NCBI RefSeq assembly: GCF_025244725.1
Contig: NZ_CP104203.1
Coordinates: forward strand, 2,294,001-2,358,000
Length of the DNA: 64,000 nucleotides
From: Chryseobacterium oranimense
Lineage (GTDB): Bacteria > Bacteroidota > Bacteroidia > Flavobacteriales > Weeksellaceae
Reading direction: 5' to 3'
The position numbers and the translations under genes were made by a program. Below the pieces are notes generated by a model that saw nothing but the letters and a program-made list of their open reading frames with translations, was not told the origin of the DNA and did not search any database. Positions 26,351 through 33,722 of this stretch are shown piece by piece. Positions within the stretch are counted from its first letter, which is position 1. The number at the start of each line of letters is the position of its first letter.

Positions 26351-28546
26351 CTAGTTAATATCAACTTTACTTCCGGTAATAAACAGATCTCCTGATGCAT
26401 TGATTGAAGTGATCGATTTACTGTGAATGCTCAGTTTATCCTGTGTTACCAATAAAGCATTCTGCAACGAATTCAAATCCAGCATTCCTTCTTTGGCGGA
26501 AATAGTGATTCCTTCTTTGGTGATGGTGATGCTGTTTTCACCTACTTTTAATTCAATTTTTGTTTTTCCTTCCACCGATATATTTCCGCTGGCATCCATT
26601 TTTAAAACCGAATTAGCTGCTCCACCGTCTTTTCCACCTACATTAATAGAACTCGTACTTCCGGCATTGACCGTATTATTGTTTCCTACGTTGACTGTTT
26701 TATTATTATTGGCATTGGTCTGTGCATTTCCTGCACCATCAAATTTCATATTCGCGCCGCCCTGATCAGTCAGAAAAACAGAACCTTCACCATCATTTAA
26801 TTCTAATTTATTCCCGCTTCTGCTGCTTAAGCTTTTGATGTTATTACCGGTTCCGCCTCCGCCTCCGATTCCGCCATGAAACATTCCTCCCATCACAAAC
26901 GGACGGTCTGGGTGCTGATGCACGAAGTTGACAATAACCTGGTCTCCGACTTCCGGAACAGCCATAAATCCTCTGTTCTTACTTACTTTGTCGCTGCTTC
27001 CTGCATCAGGAGTCATTACACGTACAAATTCTGTTGTGTCCGGTCCTCCCTGCCAGTCAAACTGAACTTTTACCCTTCCCTGGTTTAAAGGATCGGTGTT
27101 GGAAATGACTTTGGCAAATTGCGGTTCTGCTTTCGGGGTATCAAATTCCGGGCGTGGAATAAAGCCTGTATCTGCAGCAATAGCTTCAAAAGTACCGTCA
27201 TAATAGCCTCTTGCATTAACTTCATGGGTAACTTCCACGATCATTAGCTTGGTAAAATAAGAGGTATCGTTGGTATCTGTTTTACGCATTTCAATATCTG
27301 CCGTACATCCTGGATATAAGAACGGAACCGTTGTAGATCCTGAAGTAATGAAAACCTCTGATGCCTTGCTTCCTGCCGTTCCTTTCTGGGAAGCATCAAT
27401 ATCCATAAACGATGTGGCTTTGATGGGAGCTACCCGTAAAGAAGGTGTTTTAAAGGTTTTTTCTGATATTTCGTAAGCCCGTTTGGCAATATCTGAAGTA
27501 TGATTGATTTTCGAGCTTCCTGTGACAAGTTTCTCATTTTTACTGCTGTTATAACCATAAAAACTTGGGCTTACATGCTGGGCCTTCATTTTGATGGCAA
27601 TATCGCTTACACTGCTTCCGTAGGTAAGCTTTACAGGTTTTTCCTGTGGCGGAAGTTTTCCGAAATGCAGAACTTCACCGTCGTAATAAAACTGTTCGCC
27701 ATAGGCTTCTGCAATTCTTGCCAGATAATTATAATGGGTTTCTTCATATTGAGAGCTGTAAGGAACATTTCCGTGCTGGGCATCTACCCTGAAATCGAAC
27801 TTATTCTGTCCCAATCCTTCTTTAATGACATGATCGGCAATACTGTTCAGGCTCACTTCCTGCCCGCCCCCAAAACTTTGAATATGGGGTGCGGCATCCA
27901 GCAGCACAGTCGGGCTGAATCCTTTAAGGACGATATTACCAAGGCTTCCTTTTTCCTGGCTGAATCCTACTTCTGTAATAACGCCCACAAAATTACGTTC
28001 GGGCCCCTGCTCAATGTCTTTATATTTAAATACTACTGTGATTCTTTTTCCTAAAAAGCTTTGTGCTTCCTGTAAATTATGGTTTTCTGCACTCCCTAAA
28101 GTGTCATAGGCAAGAACAAGGCTGAATTCGTGATGCTTTGAAGCACTCTGCACCAACTTAAAATGTTTGAAATGCCTGATTACATGCCCTTCTACTACAA
28201 TATCAAGCATGACCACACGGTTAATTCCCGCAATAATGCTTTCCGGGATAGCCTGTGCGTTATGTATTTTGGAAGTGGGCTGTTTGGACCATACCTTGTT
28301 TTCGGTAACGGATGGATTATTGGGAACCATAGTTTGGTTCATAAACATTTTAGTGCTCTGGGAAGAACCGGAATAAATGTCCTGTGCTTTTTTTGCAGAC
28401 TTCTTAATCGCTTCATCTGCTTTCTGAAACTTTTCATCTGCTTTTTGTACAGCAATATCTTCAGCATTGTTAAGCTGCTCTGCTGCTGTATCTTTTATAC
28501 TGCCTTTCGGACCCGGCACTTTTATTGATTGATCATCTTTAAACAT
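26351..28546 (-). CDS. tssI: VgrG (TssI) spike protein of type VI secretion
   Basis: 731 residues. The N-terminal ~60 are Lys/Ala-rich and helical. The gp27-like hub (about 100-450) includes FLGKRITVVFKYKD and VTEVGFSQEKGS. The gp5-like OB fold contains QFDWQGGPDTTEFVRVMTPDAG and EVGDQVIVNFVHQHPDRPFVMGGMF. The C-terminal beta-helix is repetitive (NNKTVNVGNNNTVNAG, ASGNISVEGKTKIELKVG). No extra effector domain is fused. It leads the operon with the unknown protein, lipase and ankyrin lipoprotein. It follows tssD2, separated by a hairpin. Confidence 0.95.
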   Translation of the reverse strand: MFKDDQSIKVPGPKGSIKDTAAEQLNNAEDIAVQKADEKFQKADEAIKKSAKKAQDIYSGSSQSTKMFMNQTMVPNNPSVTENKVWSKQPTSKIHNAQAIPESIIAGINRVVMLDIVVEGHVIRHFKHFKLVQSASKHHEFSLVLAYDTLGSAENHNLQEAQSFLGKRITVVFKYKDIEQGPERNFVGVITEVGFSQEKGSLGNIVLKGFSPTVLLDAAPHIQSFGGGQEVSLNSIADHVIKEGLGQNKFDFRVDAQHGNVPYSSQYEETHYNYLARIAEAYGEQFYYDGEVLHFGKLPPQEKPVKLTYGSSVSDIAIKMKAQHVSPSFYGYNSSKNEKLVTGSSKINHTSDIAKRAYEISEKTFKTPSLRVAPIKATSFMDIDASQKGTAGSKASEVFITSGSTTVPFLYPGCTADIEMRKTDTNDTSYFTKLMIVEVTHEVNARGYYDGTFEAIAADTGFIPRPEFDTPKAEPQFAKVISNTDPLNQGRVKVQFDWQGGPDTTEFVRVMTPDAGSSDKVSKNRGFMAVPEVGDQVIVNFVHQHPDRPFVMGGMFHGGIGGGGGTGNNIKSLSSRSGNKLELNDGEGSVFLTDQGGANMKFDGAGNAQTNANNNKTVNVGNNNTVNAGSTSSINVGGKDGGAANSVLKMDASGNISVEGKTKIELKVGENSITITKEGITISAKEGMLDLNSLQNALLVTQDKLSIHSKSITSINASGDLFITGSKVDIN

Positions 28547-28684
28547 AATAAGTGTTTTGTTTAAATTATAATAAATTCTGAATAGCTTCCGGCAAATACG
28601 GAGGCAGTCTTCAATCCTTACGTAACGCTTATGATAAGGTTCCGAAGGACCATTTTGAACGTAATTTGTCCAAATATGGCAAAA

Positions 28685-28720
28685 ACAGAATAGTATATTC
28701 TTGCGAATACACTATTCTGT
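28685..28720 (-). terminator. Hairpin between tssD2 and vgrG
   Basis: Arms ACAGAATAGT and ACTATTCTGT, extended by TATTC/GAATA, are followed on the minus strand by TTTTTG. No convincing TAnnTTTG promoter is seen between it and vgrG, so it probably attenuates read-through rather than fully stopping it. Confidence 0.7.
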
Positions 28721-28754
28721 ACCAATTTATTTTTACTAAGATGATTGTTCAGGA

Positions 28755-29165
28755 TTAATGACCTGATGAAGGCCACATTCCGCGGTACTCGGAGTTACCT
28801 AAAGTGATAACTTCTGCACTCACAACGAAACTGATCAGCATACTGTTTTCGTCTACAGCGTCGAAGTCTACTTCATGCTGGATCACATATCCGTTTTCCC
28901 ACTTCAGTGTAGTAAGTGTACCTTCTTCGTGAGATTTGTTGAAAGTAACTTCACCTGTAGTAGGCTTGTACTTTCCGTTCAGTAAGCTTTCAAGGATGTC
29001 CGATTTTTCAGTAGCTTCTACTGTAACTTTGATCAGTGCATTGGAGGGATCCGATGCTACACGTCCTGAAACGTCTGTAGATCTGGATACGCTGTAGTTA
29101 AGCTTTAATAATTTTTGCTCTTCTCCTCCGTTGAATTTTAAGATTCCTCTTGAATTTGCTGCCAT
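28755..29165 (-). CDS. tssD: TssD (Hcp) tube protein of type VI secretion subtype iii, copy 2
   Basis: 136 residues, identical to copy 1 except for five positions, so recently duplicated or kept alike by gene conversion. It shares with copy 1 the promoter layout and the leader sequence around AATCAATCAC. It lies upstream of vgrG on the same strand, so a read-through transcript would supply tube, spike, effector and immunity together. Confidence 0.93.
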   Translation of the reverse strand: MAANSRGILKFNGGEEQKLLKLNYSVSRSTDVSGRVASDPSNALIKVTVEATEKSDILESLLNGKYKPTTGEVTFNKSHEEGTLTTLKWENGYVIQHEVDFDAVDENSMLISFVVSAEVITLGNSEYRGMWPSSGH

Positions 29166-29218
29166 GATTTGTAAATTTTAATCGTTAATATTTTGTGATT
29201 TGGTGATTGATTACATAG

Positions 29219-29413
29219 CAAAGATAAAACGTCAAATTTTAATAAAAAACCTTTTGAATATAAATTTGAAATTTTGTAGTAATTCTACGATTTGATGTAG
29301 TAATTCTACGACAATAGATTTAAATACAATATACAAAAGGATGATTTACAGCACTTTAAATTAAAATAAAAACTATTCTTAACAAGGTTATTTTACACTT
29401 AAATGAGAAATAT
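29219..29413 (-). promoter_or_regulatory. T6SS-type promoter of tssD2 (two 21-bp spaced boxes)
   Basis: Minus-strand -7 element TATCTTTG at 29219-29226. Boxes GTAGTAATTCTACG at 29276-29289 and 29297-29310 are 21 bp apart; the nearer one is again 49 nt upstream of the -7 element. The distal block TTTTACACTTAAATGAGAAA starts at 29391. No good -33 element is present, consistent with an activator-dependent promoter. Confidence 0.75.
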
Positions 29414-29480
29414 TAAGAGTTCTTAAGAATAATTAGCGCGTTTTTAACAAAGTTTAAAATTGAAAATCATATAAAAAAAA

Positions 29481-29501
29481 CCGTCGCTAAAATAGTGACG
29501 G
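29481..29501 (-). terminator. Terminator of the clpV-transglycosylase unit
   Basis: Stem CCGTCGCT/AGTGACGG (one mismatch or G-U pair) with a 5-nt loop, followed by eight T on the minus strand, 24 bp past the transglycosylase stop codon. Confidence 0.8.
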
Positions 29502-29524
29502 CTGTAGAATATAATCATCTTAGT

Positions 29525-30397
29525 TTATTGCTGTTGCACACGGGCACCTTCCCTGATGGAACGGGAAAGAATTTTATTTTTTTTCAGGAGAAAGTCCGGC
29601 ATAAGATCGGTAGGAAGATATAAAAGGCTCTCCCCTTTTTTCTGTAATTCTTCAGTAATTCCGGGATTCCAGGCAAGAATTTCATTCATATCCACATCCA
29701 GTTCATCCGCAATGATATTCAGATTGAATCCTGCATTAATTTCAGTTTCCTGAAGAGGTGCAGCATTGTTTCTGCCACTTCCGCCTTCTGTAAAGAAAAC
29801 TTTATTGAGTCTTGAAGAATTATAGTTATTCAGAACACTTTCCAGCTCACCGGTTGCATAGCAGGCATTCAGGTATTTTTTAACGTGATTGATTGTTTCG
29901 GCCGGAAGGTATTTGGAATATACATGATACTGTGTAGAACCTGCGTTCTGCATTGCTTTGGCAATATTTCCCTCACCGCAGTTATAGGCTGCCACCACTG
30001 TGATCCAGTCACCATACTTTCTATAGAGATTTCCAAGGGAAACCACTGCTATTTTTGTACTTTTATAGACATCTGTACGGTTCTCCTCCGTAAGGCCATA
30101 TTGATTGGCATGTGCAGTCATAAACTGCCATATTCCTACTGCTCCTGCTCCCGAAGTTATATTCCTGTTGAAATGTGACTCTATCAGGGCAAGGTTTCTT
30201 AAATGTCTGGGCAATCCTTTCTGTACCAATGAATATTCGATGAATTCAACGATTTCTTTATTGGCACTGATAATATTGTTATACCTCCTTACACTACTTT
30301 CTGAAGTGTCTGAAGGTTCCAGAAACTGTCCGTTCATCATCGCAAAACTCCCTGTCAGCATGAGTGCTGTAAAGATATTTCTGAATGCGGTTTTCAT
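29525..30397 (-). CDS. Lytic transglycosylase with LysM domain (MltD-like), T6SS-associated
   Basis: 290 residues with signal peptide (about 1-23). The SLT lysozyme-fold domain has the catalytic Glu in LALIESHFN, then SGAGAVGIWQFM and AAYNCGEGN motifs. A C-terminal LysM-like module (NLNIIADELDVDMNEILAWN) binds peptidoglycan. It lies 66 bp after clpV on the same strand, between clpV and tssD2. A likely role is opening the cell wall for apparatus assembly, as known for some T6SS-linked transglycosylases; a general wall-remodelling role is also possible. Confidence 0.87.
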   Translation of the reverse strand: MKTAFRNIFTALMLTGSFAMMNGQFLEPSDTSESSVRRYNNIISANKEIVEFIEYSLVQKGLPRHLRNLALIESHFNRNITSGAGAVGIWQFMTAHANQYGLTEENRTDVYKSTKIAVVSLGNLYRKYGDWITVVAAYNCGEGNIAKAMQNAGSTQYHVYSKYLPAETINHVKKYLNACYATGELESVLNNYNSSRLNKVFFTEGGSGRNNAAPLQETEINAGFNLNIIADELDVDMNEILAWNPGITEELQKKGESLLYLPTDLMPDFLLKKNKILSRSIREGARVQQQ

Positions 30398-30463
30398 TTT
30401 TTAATATGTTTTTATGGCTAAAAGGCAGAAAGGCTAAATTGTTAATGAGCCTTCTGTGTATTT

Positions 30464-32959
30464 TCAGTCTACTTTCCAGGTTAATTTTTCTTCTTCTGTA
30501 TTCCAGTCTACATGAATGGTCTGCCCGGATTTTACTTCTTCTCTCACGATCATTTTGGAGATTGGCCTTGCCAGTTGCGCACGGATGACTCCTGAGATCT
30601 GTCTCGCTCCGTATTTGCTACTGAATCCTCCCAGTGCCAGATTTTTAACAGCTTCATCACTGATTTTTAAGGTCATTCCCAATCTTGTTAGAGATGTATG
30701 AAGTGATTTCAGCTGGATATTGAAAATTCTTTCTGCAATAGATTCGGTGATCGGTGCAAAAGGAATAATCTCTGTAATTCTGGCTAAAAATTCCGGTCTG
30801 AATCTTCCTGAATTGGACATAATCTGCATCAGTGAAGAGGATTCCGGAACTTTTCCTTCTTCAAACTGCTTCACAATCTCTTCGCTTCCGATGTTGGAGG
30901 TGAAAAGGATCAGGGCATTGCTGAAGTCACCTTCTTTTCCCAGTTTATCATGAACTTTTCCTTCATCCATGATCTGCAGGAACACATCAAATACGGAATG
31001 GTGTGCTTTTTCAATTTCATCAAATAAAACAACGGTATACGGCTGCTGTCTGATCTTATTGACGAGCATTCCTCCTTCTTCGTAACCGACATATCCCGGA
31101 GGCGCTCCGTACAGTAACGCTGCGGAATGTTCTTCTTTAAATTCGGACATATCGAAACGCACCATAGCTTTTTCGTCATTGAAAAGGAGTTCTGCCATAG
31201 ATTTTGCCAGCTCGGTTTTCCCTGTACCGGTTGGTCCCAGAAGGAAGAATGACCCGATTGGCTGTCCCGGTTTGTTCAGCCCGCTTCGGTTTTCAACGAT
31301 AGCGTCTGAAAGGATTTTCAAGGCATGATCCTGTCCTACTACCCTGTTTAATAGCAGGGATTCCATGTTCAGAAGTTTTTCCTTTTCCTGAGCCTGGATT
31401 TTCCCGATCGGGATATTGGTTTTTGCCGCCATTACTGCTGCCAGCTCAAGACGGTCTACTTTTTCTCTTTTTTTAGCGGCATGCTGCAAAAGTTCAGCAT
31501 AAGTATCGTCAATAATCTTGTGGATCTGATCAACCGGCATAGAATTATCAATAACAGGCTGTTCATTTAGTGAACCCCATAGAATCGGACTTATTTTGTC
31601 CCTCAGAAGGTTGTAATTCCAGATCAGTTCGTTTGCCTGGTCTTTGCTGTCGGCAAATTCTTCTTTTAAAATGGCTTCATAGGTTTCTTTCCAGCTTGCC
31701 AGTTCTTTTTCCGAAAGCTCATCAAGCATTTTGATGGCAGCCATTGTACGGTCGAGAAGGTCAATGGCTGCATCGGGAAGTTTTTTTCCTTTGGCATATC
31801 TTTTGGCAAGACGTACACATTCAGGAATGGATGTTTTTTCTACTTCGATTCCATGGTGTTTTTTGTAGCCGTCCAGAAGAACGTCAATCATTTTTACGCA
31901 GGTCTGTTCGTCCGGCTCGTTCACGGTCAATACTTCAAAACGACGGTTAAAGGCCTGCTCAGGTTCGATAATTTTTCTGTATTCTTCCTGGGTTGTAGCC
32001 CCGATTACTGTAATCTCGCCTCTTGCCAGTTCCGGTTTAAGAAGATTAGCCACATTTCCGATACTTCCTTTAGGGTCTAAAAGGGTATGAATCTCATCTA
32101 TGAAGAGAACTGCTTTTTCAATTTTCTTGCATTCGTTGATTACTTTTTTCAGGCGGTCTTCGATTTCGCCTTTATAGGAAGTTCCGGCTAATAATGCTCC
32201 TGTATCCAGCTCAAGGAGTGTTGCATTTTTTAGCATTTCAGGAACATTTCCTTTGGTGATTTCTATGGCAAATCCTTCTACCAAAGCTGTTTTTCCAACA
32301 CCAGGCTCACCGATGATGATTACATTCGGTTTGCTTCTGCGGCAAAGGATTTCAACGAGCATTCTCAGCTCTTTGTCTCTTCCTATGATATTTTCAAGAT
32401 TCCCTTTTCTGGCTTGTGCAGTTCTGTCTACACAGTAACTTTTGATTGACGGAAATGAAGAATCCGTATAATCTGACCCGTTTGAAAAAAGTGAAGAAAA
32501 ATTACCGTCTTCGGATACCGCAAAAGGGGTATCTTTTCTGTATAAATTGAAAATTTCGTGTTCTCTAAGAGGGAGTGATTTCAGCTGCTGAAGTGAAAAA
32601 ACAACTTCAGGTTTCACAATGGCAGTAAGGATGCAGATCGGTGTGATCTCATCCAGCCCTAGTTTCAGCCTTATATCGTCTGCTTCTTCATTAAGCGTAT
32701 CTACGGCATCATCCGGGCGTACTTCATCCGGAAGATGTGCTGTTTTCGGATATTCTTCAATACGGACATCTGCCCATTCGTAAAAATACCCGGGATCTTT
32801 ATCAATATTTTTCAGGAATTCGTTAAGGCCGATATCTTTATGCATTAAAGCCTGCAGGATGTGCGGGCCGCCGTAGGTGGCATTATAATTTTCCTTTGCT
32901 ATTGACTGGGCAATATGAAATAGCTGCTTTACGGTTTCGTTGGTTACTAGTACTCCCAT
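30464..32959 (-). CDS. tssH: TssH (ClpV) AAA+ ATPase of type VI secretion
   Basis: 831 residues. A Clp N-domain (about 1-150) is followed by two AAA+ modules. Walker A motifs are GEPGVGKTA and GPTGTGKTE; Walker B motifs are VLFIDEIHTL and VVLFDEIEKAH. A shortened middle region lies between them. ClpV disassembles contracted sheath for reuse. Its place in a T6SS locus and its divergent N-domain separate it from general ClpB/ClpC. It has its own promoter and is followed by the transglycosylase gene. Confidence 0.92.
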   Translation of the reverse strand: MGVLVTNETVKQLFHIAQSIAKENYNATYGGPHILQALMHKDIGLNEFLKNIDKDPGYFYEWADVRIEEYPKTAHLPDEVRPDDAVDTLNEEADDIRLKLGLDEITPICILTAIVKPEVVFSLQQLKSLPLREHEIFNLYRKDTPFAVSEDGNFSSLFSNGSDYTDSSFPSIKSYCVDRTAQARKGNLENIIGRDKELRMLVEILCRRSKPNVIIIGEPGVGKTALVEGFAIEITKGNVPEMLKNATLLELDTGALLAGTSYKGEIEDRLKKVINECKKIEKAVLFIDEIHTLLDPKGSIGNVANLLKPELARGEITVIGATTQEEYRKIIEPEQAFNRRFEVLTVNEPDEQTCVKMIDVLLDGYKKHHGIEVEKTSIPECVRLAKRYAKGKKLPDAAIDLLDRTMAAIKMLDELSEKELASWKETYEAILKEEFADSKDQANELIWNYNLLRDKISPILWGSLNEQPVIDNSMPVDQIHKIIDDTYAELLQHAAKKREKVDRLELAAVMAAKTNIPIGKIQAQEKEKLLNMESLLLNRVVGQDHALKILSDAIVENRSGLNKPGQPIGSFFLLGPTGTGKTELAKSMAELLFNDEKAMVRFDMSEFKEEHSAALLYGAPPGYVGYEEGGMLVNKIRQQPYTVVLFDEIEKAHHSVFDVFLQIMDEGKVHDKLGKEGDFSNALILFTSNIGSEEIVKQFEEGKVPESSSLMQIMSNSGRFRPEFLARITEIIPFAPITESIAERIFNIQLKSLHTSLTRLGMTLKISDEAVKNLALGGFSSKYGARQISGVIRAQLARPISKMIVREEVKSGQTIHVDWNTEEEKLTWKVD

Positions 32960-33043
32960 TATAATTTTCTAATATTAATATGTTTGTGTTTCTTCGGTTT
33001 GTATCAGATTATTTGGTGTTATCTGCCAAAGCTTACCTTTTTA

Positions 33044-33051
33044 CAAATATA
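33044..33051 (-). promoter_or_regulatory. -7 element of the clpV promoter
   Basis: TATATTTG on the minus strand lies 85 bp before the clpV start codon and downstream of the relic terminator. It suggests that clpV is transcribed separately. No palindromic box lies at the 49-nt distance. Confidence 0.5.
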
Positions 33052-33156
33052 TCTTTTTTATGCAAAATGTGTGTAAGATAAAGGTAGTTAATTCTTTGAT
33101 CAGAGAAGTAATAAGTTTTCTTAATGCCAAATTAAATGGTTTTTTACTTTTTAAAC

Positions 33157-33188
33157 AAAAAGACCGCCTTTTGGGGGACGATCTTTTT
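33157..33188 (-). terminator. Terminator behind the tssD relic
   Basis: In minus-strand RNA AAAAAGAUCGUCC pairs with GGCGGUCUUUUU through two G-U wobbles, with a C/A-rich loop and trailing U tract. The wobbles make it a minus-strand-specific terminator. Confidence 0.75.
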
Positions 33189-33210
33189 TATGAATGTTGA
33201 TGTGTAATAG

Positions 33211-33311
33211 TGTGTCTTCATTAAGTGGCACAATCCGCAGATCATCATGGTATTTCAGTTTCAATAACTTCTGTTATTCCCCGTCATTTATGATTCTTTG
33301 AATTCCGACAT
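33211..33311 (-). pseudogene. tssD: Decayed third tssD (about 100 bp left)
   Basis: Read on the minus strand from ATG at 33311. The DNA aligns with the tssD start: GAATTCAA, then a stretch corresponding to QKLLKLNY (CAGAAGTTATTGAAACTGAA giving QKLLKLK). It then jumps to GCGGATTGTGCC, resembling the RGMWP region (GCGGAATGTGGCC) near the tssD end. Frameshifts and a stop are present and the central ~300 bp are missing. The leader before the ATG (CAATCAC, ATCACAAAATATTAA) matches tssD2. The alignment was made by eye. Confidence 0.7.
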
Positions 33312-33364
33312 GATTGTGCATTTTATCAATGATTAATATTTTGTGATGTGGTGTGATTGTTTAA

Positions 33365-33537
33365 CAAATATAGAACGGTTATTTTTATCTCAAAAGTATT
33401 TCAACATAAATTTCATATTTTGTAGTAATTCTACGACTTTTGATTTAAGAATCTTTGCTACATGCTACTGTAAAAGGGTTTGCAGTTTTAGGGATATACA
33501 CCAAAATGAAGAGATTTTACACTTCAATGAGAAATAG
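33365..33537 (-). promoter_or_regulatory. Intact T6SS-type promoter of the tssD relic (single box)
   Basis: Minus-strand -7 element TATATTTG at 33365-33372. One box GTAGTAATTCTACG starts at 33422, again 49 nt away. The distal block TTTTACACTTCAATGAGAAA starts at 33515. Distance from box to distal block is 93 bp, compared with 92 and 94 bp from the outer boxes of tssD1 and tssD2. The relic therefore has one 21-bp box unit fewer. No gene was found in 32960-33722 beyond the relic. Confidence 0.75.
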
Positions 33538-33676
33538 ACCGGTTTTGAAATACAAAATTGAGCTTTAAAATGTGGGACTCCTTACCTTATGTTTAAAAAA
33601 AGTAAAAGTTTGAAAACCATTTCTGAAAAGTTCTACATGAATTTTTCCAGTTTATCAGGTGTCTCCTAAAAATAAA

Positions 33677-33703
33677 AAAAGCAGAAGTGATCCTCCTGCT
33701 TTT
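33677..33703 (-). terminator. Terminator of the tssO-tssP-tssR operon
   Basis: Stem AAAAGCAG/CTGCTTTT with an 11-nt loop, followed by a T tract on the minus strand, 20 bp after the tssR stop codon. Confidence 0.75.
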
Positions 33704-33722
33704 GATATAATTTAATGAATGA

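Noticed and set aside
28547..28680. Separate vgrG promoter (CATATTTG and CGTATTTG on the minus strand)
   Set aside because: Both miss the TA of the TAnnTTTG element at the right position; read-through from tssD2 is simpler.
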